Below are positions 1 to 8,972 of a stretch of 64,000 nt of DNA, piece by piece (the first letter of the stretch is position 1; each line of letters begins with the position of its first letter). The notes beneath the pieces were generated by a model. That model did no database searches. It was not told the origin of the DNA and saw only the letters and a program-made list of their open reading frames with translations. Origin of the DNA: UBA4416 sp040387475. Its GTDB lineage: Bacteria > Bacteroidota > Bacteroidia > B-17B0 > Aurantibacillaceae. Location of the stretch: assembly GCA_040387475.1 (NCBI GenBank), contig JAZKDT010000008.1, forward strand, positions 50,679 through 114,678, given 5' to 3'. Made by a program: the position numbers and the translations under genes.

Positions 1-1814
1 GCCGATAAATTCAGCACACGGTAATCTAAGGTCTTATCTTTTAAAATATCTTCATCAGCCTGCGTTTTTGCAGGCGGCGCGTCATACTGAGCTTTAGGCA
101 CAAAGTTTTTATTATCCAGATATCTGCCTGCTACAGGCCATAAATCAGCCATTAAAAATATACCCATCGTTGCAAAGAACAATTCGGGTTTTAATTTTTT
201 GCCTAAATACAAAAACAAAAAGATTGCGGCTAACCCTACAAAGGTTAAGGAACGACGGGCATCTGCCTTGAAAATAGATTCCCTTGCTTTTTGAATATTG
301 GATAAAAAATCAGGCATAAACTGGGCTATCTGTGCATCGGGGGCACCGCTTTGCTTGAACTGGTTTACAATTTGCGTTTCTTCGCCCGGTGGAATAAATG
401 TGTTGGTAATAGTTGGCAGGAAAGAACTGATCAAACAAAAACCACCTACAACGGCAACTGAAATGATCAACACTTTTTTAAGATCAAGCTCTATTTTTGT
501 AAACGGTAATTTAAATGTTTCGTTGCTGGCGGTTGCTTTGATGAATTTATCCAAAGCCAAAACAGCAAGTATGGGTATCGTTAACTCGGCAATCACCAGT
601 ATCATCGATACCGCCCTGAATTTATTATAGCCAGGTACAAAATCCATAAACACATTGGTTAATCCCATAAAGTTTTTCCCCCAGGCAAGCATAACCGATA
701 GCAATGTACCGGCAACCAACGCCCATTTCAAGGGATGGTCAATAATAAACAAACCTAAAAAGGCCAGCAACATCACAATGGCGCCAATGTAAACCGGGCC
801 GCTGGTAAAAGGCTGCTCACCAAAGTAAGCGCTGCTTTGGGCCACCTGTTCTCTCATTTGCGGATCTACATTTTTTAAGGCATCTCTGTCAACTCCGCCA
901 ATAGCAGCCGACGGGCCTCCTTTAAAATTTGGAATTAAAAACGTGAAGGTCTCTCCCACTCCATAACTCCATTGCGTGGCATAATCTTTATCTAAGCCGG
1001 ATGTTTTATTATCCTTGTTAGTTTGCATGGCCGCATTCATCGTTAACTCGGTTTTACCACGCGTGGTAAAAGTACTGTATTCATAAGTGGCCAGTAAGTT
1101 TCCGGCATTGGGCAGTACACCAATAATAGAAGCTGCTATAAATAATCCAACACCGATAAAAAAAGGCTTAATGTTTTTTTGTTTCAACGCTAAAATAAAA
1201 TAGCTCAGGAAAACCAAACCAAATAACATAAAACCATAATAGGAAATCTGAACGTGGTTGGCATTTAATTCCATAGCCATAAACAACGTGGTAACAGCAA
1301 AGCCCAACCAGTGTTTACCCCGCATCAGCAAAATAATGCCACCCAGCAAAGGTGCCAGGTAGCCAATAGCATTGGCTTTGGAGTTATGACCGGCTTCAAT
1401 AATAACAAAGAAATAAGAAGAAAAACCGTAAGCCAGTGCGCCTACCAGAGCCAGCCACGGATCAATCTCCAGGCATAATAATAAAATAAAGAAACCGATA
1501 AAACATAAAAAGATGTATCCACTTGGATGCGGCAGGAATAAATGAAATACCTTATCGATATGTCCGAGCCAGTTGCCGGGGTATAAAGTAGATACCTGGT
1601 AAGCGGGCATTCCGCCAAACATAGAGTTGGTCCATAAAGCTTCGGCATTTTCTGTTTTTCTAAAGTCGGCCATTTCCTGGCTCATACCTTTATATCTTAC
1701 AATATCGCCCTGCTCTAACACTTTGTTAGATAATAAGGGACTAAATTGTACTAACGTGATAATAGCAAATACAATAATAGCTGCTAAATGGGGTAAATAT
1801 TTTTTAAAGTTCAT
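1..1814 (-). CDS. YfhO-type polytopic membrane protein, first copy (3' end outside window)
   Basis: About 604 residues are visible; the C-terminus lies beyond the left edge. The protein begins MNFKKYLPHLAAII, is followed by many hydrophobic segments, and shares most of its residues with the complete paralogue at 2250-4808, including the stretches around GHNSKANAI and PGYNKFRAVSM. This matches the YfhO family, large inner-membrane proteins with a GT-C-like fold; the B. subtilis member acts in lipoteichoic acid glycosylation. What the Bacteroidota members modify is not known to me. A TATATTTG promoter box lies at 1831-1838. The reading frame appears intact by eye. Confidence 0.85.
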   Translation of the reverse strand, partial: MNFKKYLPHLAAIIVFAIITLVQFSPLLSNKVLEQGDIVRYKGMSQEMADFRKTENAEALWTNSMFGGMPAYQVSTLYPGNWLGHIDKVFHLFLPHPSGYIFLCFIGFFILLLCLEIDPWLALVGALAYGFSSYFFVIIEAGHNSKANAIGYLAPLLGGIILLMRGKHWLGFAVTTLFMAMELNANHVQISYYGFMLFGLVFLSYFILALKQKNIKPFFIGVGLFIAASIIGVLPNAGNLLATYEYSTFTTRGKTELTMNAAMQTNKDNKTSGLDKDYATQWSYGVGETFTFLIPNFKGGPSAAIGGVDRDALKNVDPQMREQVAQSSAYFGEQPFTSGPVYIGAIVMLLAFLGLFIIDHPLKWALVAGTLLSVMLAWGKNFMGLTNVFMDFVPGYNKFRAVSMILVIAELTIPILAVLALDKFIKATASNETFKLPFTKIELDLKKVLIISVAVVGGFCLISSFLPTITNTFIPPGEETQIVNQFKQSGAPDAQIAQFMPDFLSNIQKARESIFKADARRSLTFVGLAAIFLFLYLGKKLKPELFFATMGIFLMADLWPVAGRYLDNKNFVPKAQYDAPPAKTQADEDILKDKTLDYRVLNLS

Positions 1815-1830
1815 ACAGTTGGTTTTTACA

Positions 1831-1838
1831 CAAATATA
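1831..1838 (-). promoter_or_regulatory. Promoter -7 box of first YfhO copy
   Basis: TATATTTG on the minus strand fits the Bacteroidota TAnnTTTG box. It stands 16 bases before the start codon and the same box precedes the second copy at nearly the same distance. No good upstream TTG was found. Confidence 0.5.
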
Positions 1839-1917
1839 ATCATTCCCCTTATTTTAGGAAGATGTGTTCATATGGTTTTCATAAGAAATTAGTTTTAAAG
1901 ACTGGTTTTATTATTTG

Positions 1918-2005
1918 GGCGTGACCCTACGGGTCAGGCTTTCGGCACTCGCTTTTTTATTTGTCCTGCGGGACAAATAAAAAGAGCTCAGACAAAGCCT
2001 CAATC
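1918..2005. repeat. Dispersed intergenic hairpin element, copy 1
   Basis: A stretch with CGGGTCAGGCTTTCG followed by a hairpin (TTATTTGTCC at 1957-1966 paired with GGACAAATAA at 1971-1980). A diverged copy in the same order and orientation lies at 40033-40110. The stem is conserved although its bases differ, which suggests selection on structure or a REP-like mobile repeat. Confidence 0.6.
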
Positions 2006-2249
2006 CTTCACGCGTCAATAAGATAAAGTTTGGAATTTATGCTATGAATTTTGCCGGAATCTGCGCGCGCGAGGCCACGAAGAGGTGTAACATGTGGCAA
2101 TCCTTTTTTGAATATAAAAAAATTATCCAGGCGTATTATTGCCTTTTTAGTGGCCTTCATGATATCGCTTCGCTAAGTTTAAACGAGAGCCGAGCTTCCG
2201 CTACCCGGCGTACCAAACGCTTCCAACTTCTAAAAAACAGTATAAAAAC

Positions 2250-4808
2250 CTAAATACTAAACTCTTTCTTTTTATGAGCAAAGTAGATGGCTCCCCCGAC
2301 GGCTAATAATACCAGTATAGAACCAATGATACTGATTGTATTTCCTGTTTTATAAATTGCGGGTTCAAACTTAAACTCCACGGTGTGCTTACCTGCGGGA
2401 ATTTCCATTCCTCTTAATAAATAATCCACACAGGCATACGGCGTTAATGTTCCGTCAATGTATGCGTTCCATCCTTTCGGATAATAGATCTCTGAGAACA
2501 CCGCAAACTCTTTACCGGAAGTTTCGGTCTCATACACCAGGTTGTTTGGTTTATAGGATTTCAAATTTATGGTTCCATCGGCTTTATAAGTGTCGGCCGT
2601 AGCAAAACCTTCTTTATTTTTTTGTTGAATGATCGCTTCTGTTTTGGTATTGGAGCCGTATAGTGCTACCATCTCCGAATCGGCATTAGCAACTGTTTTG
2701 ATCGTTTTTACAAACCAGGCATTGCCGTTGGCCTGCGGATTGGTAATTGCCATCGGCTGCTCTTTCCCCGGCCAGATAATGTATTTGGTGTTCAACATAT
2801 TAAGCACCGGCAATTGTTGGGTTAATACATTCAGCGTTGAATCGTTACTCACGGTTCTCAGGTTATCCGAAAAGAAACCCATCTCTTTTGATAAATGAAA
2901 ACTGATCAGCTCATCATATTTCTTAAGTTTAGCGCCGTGGTAACCGCCAATGGATTTGTGATAGTAAGAGGTGGTTGCATCCTGGAACGGCCCAACGGAT
3001 AAATTCAACACGCGGTAATCCAAAGCCGGATCCTGAAGTATCTGTTCATCGGCTGCTGTTTTTTGTGGCGGCGCTTCAAATTGTGATTTCTGAACAAAGT
3101 TTCGGTCGTTCAAATAACGGGTTGCTACGGGCCACAAATCGGCTGTAAAACAAACGCCAATGAGCGCAAATAAGACAGGTGCTTTTATTTTTTTGAGCAT
3201 AAATAAAAACAAACCCAACGCTCCCAAGGCAATAAAAATGAAAGAACGTAATGCATCACTTTTAAAGATCTCCATCCGCGCCTTTTCTAAATTTTCCATG
3301 TAACCCGGAATAACCTGCGCTATCTGTTCGTCGGTGGCACCACTTTGTTTAAACTGGCTAATGGTGCTCTGTTGTTCGTTGGGTGCTAAAAAGGTATTGA
3401 TCACCGTTGGCATCACATAGCCTATTAAACAAAAACCGCCTACAACGGCTATAGATATGATCAGGATTTTTTTAAGATCATAGTTTCCGGTTATAAAAGG
3501 TAGTTTTACCGTGTCATTTTTATCAGAGAGTTTCATAAATTTATCGAGTGCTAACACAGCCATTAATGGAAGCGTAAGCTCGGCAATGATGAGGATCATC
3601 GACACGGCCCTGAATTTATTATAACCCGGTACATAATCCAGGAAAAAATAACTCAGTCCAGGAAAAAACCGGCCCCAGGATAACATCATGGCCAGTAACG
3701 TTACCGCAAATAAAGGCCACTTTAAGGGATGTTCAACGATCAATAATCCCAAAAATGCCAGGAATATAATGATGGCGCCAATGTAAACCGGACCGGCAGT
3801 GCCGCCCTGATCGCCAAAATAAGCATTGCCACCCGCCACCTGTTCTTTAAATTGTGGATCCACTTTTTTCAACGCGTCTTTATCTACATTGCCTATAGCG
3901 GCCGAAGCTCCTCCCTTAAAGTGAGGGATCAAAAAGGTCCAGGTTTCCCAGATACCGTGACTATACATCAAAGCATAACTTTTATCCAGGCCCGACGTCG
4001 CATTCGCTTTATTGCTTTGTAAACTGGCATCAATGGTCAGTTCACTTTTACCCCGTGTTGAGTAATGGCCGTATTCTTCGGTGGCCAATAAACTGCCGGC
4101 ATTGGGCAAAAAAGCCAATATACACGCTATGGCAAATAAACCGGCTCCCATAAAAAAGGACTTGCTGTTTTTTTCTTTGATTGCTTTTATGAAGTAAGAA
4201 ATAAAAACCAACACAAAGATCATAAAGCCATAATAGGTTATCTGCACATGGTTTGCATTTAATTCCAACGCCATAAATAAGGTGGCCACAGCAAAACCCA
4301 ACCGGTACTTGCCGCGCATTAATAAAATAATACCGCCTAAAACGGGCGCCAGGTAACTAATGGCATTGGCTTTAGAGTTGTGCCCTACCTCCAGTATAAT
4401 AAAAAAGTAAGATGAAAAGCCATACCCTAATGCACCCACAAAGGCCAGCCAGGGGTTAATTTCTAAACACAGTAGCAAAATAAAAAACCCAAGAAAACAC
4501 ATAAAAATATGCCCGCTGGGATGTGGAAAATACAAATGAAAAAAACGATCTACCTGGTTGATCCAGTTACCGGGATATAACGTTGACACCTGATATGCAG
4601 GCATTCCTCCAAACATTGAGTTTGTCCAAAGGGCTTCTGCTTGTTCCTTTTCTCTGAAATCAACCAGCTCACGGCTCATTCCCCGGTGTTGTGTAATATC
4701 TGACTGGTTGATGGATTTTCCGTTAAATAAAGGTTTAAATGAAATAAACGTAATGATGGCGAAAGTGATAACGGCCAGTATATGCGGAAGGTATTTTTTG
4801 AAGTTCAT
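2250..4808 (-). CDS. YfhO-type polytopic membrane protein, second copy
   Basis: 852 residues starting MNFKKYLPHILAVI. The start at 4808 is preferred over one 27 bases upstream because the paralogue starts at the same residue and the TATATTTG box (4823-4830) would put transcription start after the longer start. There are about a dozen hydrophobic segments, then a soluble C-terminal domain of about 250 residues, and a final membrane segment near 830-850. The C-terminal GWNAYIDG and the EIPAGKHTVEF-like stretch fit the YfhO family (GT-C fold; a glycosyltransferase role is known for the Bacillus member). The substrate here is unknown. Its tandem position beside a close paralogue indicates a local duplication. 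Confidence 0.85.
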   Translation of the reverse strand: MNFKKYLPHILAVITFAIITFISFKPLFNGKSINQSDITQHRGMSRELVDFREKEQAEALWTNSMFGGMPAYQVSTLYPGNWINQVDRFFHLYFPHPSGHIFMCFLGFFILLLCLEINPWLAFVGALGYGFSSYFFIILEVGHNSKANAISYLAPVLGGIILLMRGKYRLGFAVATLFMALELNANHVQITYYGFMIFVLVFISYFIKAIKEKNSKSFFMGAGLFAIACILAFLPNAGSLLATEEYGHYSTRGKSELTIDASLQSNKANATSGLDKSYALMYSHGIWETWTFLIPHFKGGASAAIGNVDKDALKKVDPQFKEQVAGGNAYFGDQGGTAGPVYIGAIIIFLAFLGLLIVEHPLKWPLFAVTLLAMMLSWGRFFPGLSYFFLDYVPGYNKFRAVSMILIIAELTLPLMAVLALDKFMKLSDKNDTVKLPFITGNYDLKKILIISIAVVGGFCLIGYVMPTVINTFLAPNEQQSTISQFKQSGATDEQIAQVIPGYMENLEKARMEIFKSDALRSFIFIALGALGLFLFMLKKIKAPVLFALIGVCFTADLWPVATRYLNDRNFVQKSQFEAPPQKTAADEQILQDPALDYRVLNLSVGPFQDATTSYYHKSIGGYHGAKLKKYDELISFHLSKEMGFFSDNLRTVSNDSTLNVLTQQLPVLNMLNTKYIIWPGKEQPMAITNPQANGNAWFVKTIKTVANADSEMVALYGSNTKTEAIIQQKNKEGFATADTYKADGTINLKSYKPNNLVYETETSGKEFAVFSEIYYPKGWNAYIDGTLTPYACVDYLLRGMEIPAGKHTVEFKFEPAIYKTGNTISIIGSILVLLAVGGAIYFAHKKKEFSI

Positions 4809-4822
4809 ATCAGTGGTTTTAA

Positions 4823-4830
4823 CAAATATA
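4823..4830 (-). promoter_or_regulatory. Promoter -7 box of second YfhO copy
   Basis: TATATTTG on the minus strand, 15 bases before the start codon; identical to the box of the first copy. A transcript from it would exclude the longer alternative start at 4835. Confidence 0.5.
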
Positions 4831-4996
4831 ATCATATTACAGAGTTGAGAAAAACAGTCGTTAAAATAATTTAGGGCAGGTTGTATGGATGTTCACGACT
4901 GTAGTTATCAACGCGCTGGCTTAAATTTTGTAAGATCTTAACAGTAAAACACAAGAACCTAAACTTTGCTTTTACAGTTCATAAAAACAAAATGAG

Positions 4997-5521
4997 ATGA
5001 TCAACGAACAATCCACTAAAACAGAACTACTGGCAGCCATCGCTTTGCCGGTGCATGCCATTATTGGTTTTGCAACCCCTCTAACTAACGAACAACTTAA
5101 CCAGGTTCCCTACCCCAATAGTTGGACCGCCGCGCAATTAATGGATCATGTCACTAAATCGATGAGTGGCATGGCGCAAGTCACAGGGCAAAAAGGCAAA
5201 CCGGCCGGGCGCGAACCGGGTGAAAAAATTGCTGAGTTAAAGAAAACGTTTTTAGATATGACCACCAAAATGCAGTCGCCCGAAGAGATCGTTCCCGGCG
5301 AAGGACCATTTAAAAAAGAAGAAAGCATCGCTGCGTTAAATAAAGCGCTGTTGGATCTTACGGATAATAGCGAAGGAATAGAGGTGAATGAATTGCTGGA
5401 AGGTTTGCCCTTTGGACCTGTTACCAAACTGGAGCTACTGCATTTTACCTTATACCATACCGCAAGGCATTCTTACCAGATGAAACGTATTTGTGATAAG
5501 CTATCGATGACCGAAAAATAG
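4997..5521 (+). CDS. DinB-family protein
   Basis: 174 residues. The fold is that of the DinB/YfiT superfamily, a four-helix bundle with three metal-binding histidines: one near residue 51 (MDHVTKS) and a pair in the C-terminal HTARHSYQMKRI stretch. Family members include thiol-dependent transferases and many uncharacterised proteins, so the reaction is unknown. It is a single plus-strand gene between the YfhO pair and a convergent hydrolase gene. A second, dissimilar DinB-like protein is encoded at 26083-26589. Start ATG at 4997 follows an A-rich leader. Confidence 0.8.
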   Translation: MINEQSTKTELLAAIALPVHAIIGFATPLTNEQLNQVPYPNSWTAAQLMDHVTKSMSGMAQVTGQKGKPAGREPGEKIAELKKTFLDMTTKMQSPEEIVPGEGPFKKEESIAALNKALLDLTDNSEGIEVNELLEGLPFGPVTKLELLHFTLYHTARHSYQMKRICDKLSMTEK

Positions 5522-5540
5522 CCATTAGACATAGTTCCCG

Positions 5541-5918
5541 TATGCTTACTCATACCCGATGCTAGCTTATTCAATTTATGTTCATGCTTAAGCAGAACTC
5601 GCTCATACTTACTCAACTTATGTTTATGCTTAAGCAAAAGTGGCTCATGCTTACTCAACTTGCGTTTATGCTTAAGCAAAATTGACTCATGCTTACTCAA
5701 CTTACGTTTATGCTTAAGCAAAAATGACTCATGCTTACTCAACTTTCGTTCATGCTTAAGCAAAAGTGACTCATGCTTACTCAACTTTCGTTCATGCTTA
5801 AGCAAAAGTGACTCATGCTTACTCAACTTACGTTTATGCTTAAGCAAAAATGGCTCATGCTTACTCAACTTTCGTTCATGCTTAAGCGGAAATCGCTCAT
5901 GCTTGCTCAAATCTCATG
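5541..5918. repeat. 42-bp tandem repeat array (minisatellite)
   Basis: Eight copies of a 42-bp unit run exactly in register from 5583 to 5918, with one degenerate copy at 5541-5582. Each unit consists of two related 21-bp halves, one carrying CATGCTTAAGCA, the other CATGCTTACTCAA. The first half contains the perfect palindrome TGCTTAAGCA. Since 42 is divisible by three, both strands show long open frames (minus 5473-5910, plus 5660-5944) of heptapeptide repeats such as LSKHERK; I regard these as by-products. There are no unique spacers, so this is not a CRISPR array. It lies between convergent genes. Confidence 0.9.
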
Positions 5919-6057
5919 TTAGAGTACTCAGTTTCGATCTATGAATACTCACCACCAGAGTTAATATTTAATTAATTGTGTAAAGCCAAAGACAGACATA
6001 ATAAATGCCGGAAAGAGGTTTACACATTGTACCGACGCTCGAAGGTTTAGATCGTTC

Positions 6058-6894
6058 CTACTTCAAATGCTCTCTCACAAAAGCCAAAGCGTTTGTAAAA
6101 GCGTCATCGGCAAATGGCTTATTATATTTTGGGTTGCTTGGATTGGCAAAGGCATGATCGGCATCATATGATTTAACGGTTAGCTCTTTTGCAGCGGTTT
6201 TCATATTATTTTCAAATTTGGTAACGAGTTCTTTGTTGATCCATTTATCCTGTGTGGGCCACATGAATATCACCGGCGCGTTGAGTGTTTTTAATTTATC
6301 CGGGTTTTCCTCGGGTGCCCCGTAATACATCACACAGGCTTTAGCTTGTGTACCAGCTAACAAACTTGTTTGCAGACTCCATCCGCCACCAAAGCACCAA
6401 CCCACCGTAGCTATGTTAGCATTAGGACCGGCGTATTTCAAAGCGCCTTTAATAATAGCCTCTGCCCTATCCGTTTTTACCTGCCCCATATATTTTGCCG
6501 CCGAATCACGGTTACTGGCAACTTTTTGATCATACAGGTCAATAGCGATCACATTCACATTTCCTAAAGCGCTGAACCATTTTTCGGATTCCTGTTTCAC
6601 GTAATCGTTCAGTCCCCACCATTCATGAATAACAAATACATAATTGTTGGTAGGCGCTGCTGCTTTAATTTCATAACCATAACCAATTTTACCGTCGGCA
6701 GTTCTAAAACTAATTTTTTTGCCCAAAGGATTTGCCAAAGTAAAAGGCAAAGGTTCCAGATGCGTTGCCACAAATTGCTTGTCATGCGTGAGCATGGCAA
6801 AGGCATCGGTAGAGGCCGGTTTAGCGCAGCAGGTCGTTTGAGAAATGAGCTTTGCAGAACAAAGGACGATGAGGGAAAGAAAGAGGTTTTTCAT
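6058..6894 (-). CDS. Secreted dienelactone hydrolase family protein
   Basis: 278 residues from ATG at 6894. Residues 1-19 form a signal peptide (MKNLFLSLIVLCSAKLISQ), so it is exported. The alpha/beta-hydrolase body shows the dienelactone hydrolase nucleophile motif GWCFGGGWS (Cys), an Asp in MWPTQDKW and a His in YDADHAFANP, giving the Cys-Asp-His triad. The substrate is unknown. A longer frame reaching 7161 exists, but its first 89 codons run through a terminator and dispersed repeats (translated VIARRYDEAIS), a well-known source of false N-termini. The gene ends facing the minisatellite. Confidence 0.88.
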   Translation of the reverse strand: MKNLFLSLIVLCSAKLISQTTCCAKPASTDAFAMLTHDKQFVATHLEPLPFTLANPLGKKISFRTADGKIGYGYEIKAAAPTNNYVFVIHEWWGLNDYVKQESEKWFSALGNVNVIAIDLYDQKVASNRDSAAKYMGQVKTDRAEAIIKGALKYAGPNANIATVGWCFGGGWSLQTSLLAGTQAKACVMYYGAPEENPDKLKTLNAPVIFMWPTQDKWINKELVTKFENNMKTAAKELTVKSYDADHAFANPSNPKYNKPFADDAFTNALAFVREHLK

Positions 6895-6967
6895 GAGCTG
6901 AAGATAAGGTTTTTGTGAAAGGATAACAGTTTTATGTAAAGAAGGTTTAGAGATAATTATCGCTTTA

Positions 6968-7117
6968 CCGGCATCCTGAACTTGATTCAGGATCTCGTAC
7001 CCTTTGTTTATAGCTCTGTCAGTAAAGCCGCTTCTCAACTTTGCCCGAAGTGCCGGCACTTCCAAATCTTTAAATGCTAAGCTTGAGATTGCTTCGTCGT
7101 ACCTCCTCGCAATGACG
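6968..7117. repeat. Composite dispersed repeat
   Basis: It contains an inverted repeat ATCCTGAA (6973-6980) / TTCAGGAT (6986-6993) and, at 7088-7117, the element that reads GCTTCGTCGTACCTCCTCGC flanked by ATTG/AATG, whose translation VIARRYDEAIS is common as a spurious peptide in many bacterial genomes. It occupies the 5' leader of the dienelactone hydrolase gene. Confidence 0.65.
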
Positions 7118-7120
7118 AAT

Positions 7121-7155
7121 AAATAAAAAACACCCATACCGTAGGCATGAGTGTT
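7121..7155 (-). terminator. Terminator of the ice-binding protein gene
   Basis: Hairpin AACACCCATACC (7129-7140) / GGCATGAGTGTT (7144-7155) with a 3-nt loop and two G-U pairs, followed on the minus strand by TTTTTTATTT. It lies just after the stop of the gene at 7178-8797. Confidence 0.75.
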
Positions 7156-7177
7156 TATCATTCTAACTTATATAATT

Positions 7178-8797
7178 TTATTTCTGTGAAATCAACCTTC
7201 CTGATTGAACAATTTCATTGTTATTGATTAGCTTGTAAGTATACAATCCGTTTGGCAATTCAGCGGTGTTGATGCTGGTTGATTGTTTTGTAAGGATCGT
7301 GTTAATCACTTCTTCTCCTAACACATTATAAATTTTCAATTCTGCTTTAGTTAAGCGGCTTATATCTTTAAACACAATCGTTGCCGACTCGTTAAAGGGA
7401 TTGGGATAAATACTGATGATGTTGGTGTTTTCTGTCAGTTCATTGATGCCTACACTTGAGCAATTACCCGGAACCATGGTGGCAACTGCCGTTACCGAAG
7501 TGGTAGTTAAAGCACCTGTGGTTGTTAAAGCGCGGCCATCTAAAGTAACGCCTGTTTTAATAGCGCCTAACGAACCGTTATTACAAATCAATGTTCCTCT
7601 GAAAACCGAATAATCGTTGATGCTCACAGCACCCTCAATTTTCCAGAACACATTTTTGGATTGTGCACCATTGATCAATATAATTTTTGAGTACGTACTG
7701 GTAGAAAAAGCACCATTCATTTTGATCACAAATACCGCGTTAGGATTTCCCTGTGCATTTAAATAAAGTGTATTGGTTAACACCGTAGCTGCATTTAATA
7801 AGTAAGTGTGAGGGGTTAACACTAAGTTGTTTCCAAACTGCGCGGGATATAACAACTCAATATCGTGCGATAACACATTTAACTGGTTATAAGCAACGGC
7901 TAAATCAGCAGCACATTGAGCGGTTGAACCATCAGGAATGGTGTGTAAAGTTCCAATAACATTGGTGGCCGTAAAGCCCGTTGTTAAACCATTATTGGTT
8001 CCAACATCGCCGGTTACATGCGTGATACCGGAATTAGACACGGCACCGTTTGAAGAGAACAAGGCATAACAGGAAACTGCACCTAACGATGGCGCTGTTG
8101 GTCCGGTTAATACGGGGCTGCCACAACCAATAGGTGTATAAGCCATTAAACCATTTACCGTAACAGCACCAGTAGTTGAAAAAGCTCTGCCTTCGAGTGT
8201 ATCTCCTGTATTAGTAGCAATAGCAGCATTGTTAGCAATGATCGTTCCTTTCATCGACGTGCCGGCAGCCATGTTAACCATGCCTTCTACCTTCCAGTAA
8301 ACATTACAGGCTTGTGCACCATTCAGTAATTTTACTTTCGCCGAAGCGTTAGTGGATAGTGTTCCCTGGATCTTGATAATGAAAACCGCATTGGCATTTC
8401 CCTGCGCATCCAGATTTAACAAAAGGTTTAAGGTTGCAGCACTGGATATGGAATATACACCCGGAAGCAATGTTTGTCCATTACCTAATAAAGGTGCGGG
8501 GAATAATGTAGCGGTTGTAGCATTTAATTGATTGTAAGCGGTTAACACATCAGCCGAGGCCTGTGCACTTGAAATATCTCCATCGTGCATAACACCATTC
8601 ACATTTCCAAAACCGGTACTGGATCCATTGTTAGTTCCAACGTCTCCGGTTACCTGTGAAATACCTGAGTTATTTACGGCGCCGTTGCGGGAAAACAGGA
8701 CATAATTAGCAGCTGTTCCTAAATTGATAATCTGCGCAAAACTAAGTGCAGGTAAAAGCAGTGCAGCTGTTGCCGCGATAAGTAATTGTTTTTTCAT
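7178..8797 (-). CDS. Double-domain DUF3494 ice-binding protein with T9SS sorting domain
   Basis: 539 residues with a signal peptide ending in LSFAQ. Two tandem DUF3494 domains follow (about 22-222 and 238-445). Each begins with an ANYVLFSRNGAVNNSGI-like stretch and contains VTGDVGTNNG and AYNQLN. DUF3494 proteins form a beta-solenoid that binds ice or inhibits recrystallisation. The last 80 residues (IYPNPFNES ... NGLYTYKL) are a type A T9SS C-terminal domain, so the protein is secreted or surface-anchored through T9SS. The cold-shock gene lies directly upstream on the same strand, but has its own terminator. Eight G/C bases in a row sit just before the start codon. The ice-binding assignment is by family; activity is not shown. 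Confidence 0.9.
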   Translation of the reverse strand: MKKQLLIAATAALLLPALSFAQIINLGTAANYVLFSRNGAVNNSGISQVTGDVGTNNGSSTGFGNVNGVMHDGDISSAQASADVLTAYNQLNATTATLFPAPLLGNGQTLLPGVYSISSAATLNLLLNLDAQGNANAVFIIKIQGTLSTNASAKVKLLNGAQACNVYWKVEGMVNMAAGTSMKGTIIANNAAIATNTGDTLEGRAFSTTGAVTVNGLMAYTPIGCGSPVLTGPTAPSLGAVSCYALFSSNGAVSNSGITHVTGDVGTNNGLTTGFTATNVIGTLHTIPDGSTAQCAADLAVAYNQLNVLSHDIELLYPAQFGNNLVLTPHTYLLNAATVLTNTLYLNAQGNPNAVFVIKMNGAFSTSTYSKIILINGAQSKNVFWKIEGAVSINDYSVFRGTLICNNGSLGAIKTGVTLDGRALTTTGALTTTSVTAVATMVPGNCSSVGINELTENTNIISIYPNPFNESATIVFKDISRLTKAELKIYNVLGEEVINTILTKQSTSINTAELPNGLYTYKLINNNEIVQSGRLISQK

Positions 8798-8972
8798 AAT
8801 TGGGGGGGGAATTAGTTTAATTTACTGTATACCTGTGAATGTTGTGCCCCATAAAAACAGGCCGTTTATTTGCATGCTGAAAAATTTCGGCTGTGATTTT
8901 AATTGAATGTCTATTATCTTTCACAGACACAATTCACAAAAATGCCAGGCATTTGAGAAGATGAATAATTTA

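Larger units (their letters stand above)
1815..2249. other. Intergenic region between YfhO paralogues
   Basis: This 435-bp stretch separates two minus-strand paralogues. It holds the promoter of the first copy (TATATTTG on the minus strand, 1831-1838) and a hairpin-bearing dispersed repeat at 1918-2005. The open frame at 2044-2253 has no recognisable protein features. I see no RNA gene. Confidence 0.6.

Noticed and set aside
2044..2253. 69-codon plus frame between YfhO copies
   Set aside because: Composition is not protein-like and it reaches into the 3' end of the convergent paralogue.
5473..5910. 145-codon minus frame of heptapeptide repeats
   Set aside because: It is the direct translation of the 42-bp minisatellite; it also overlaps the end of the DinB gene and has no non-repeat domain. 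An alternate strand frame is equally open.
5541..5918. CRISPR array
   Set aside because: Repeats are contiguous without unique spacers, and no cas gene is present. The same holds for the array at 28854-29092.
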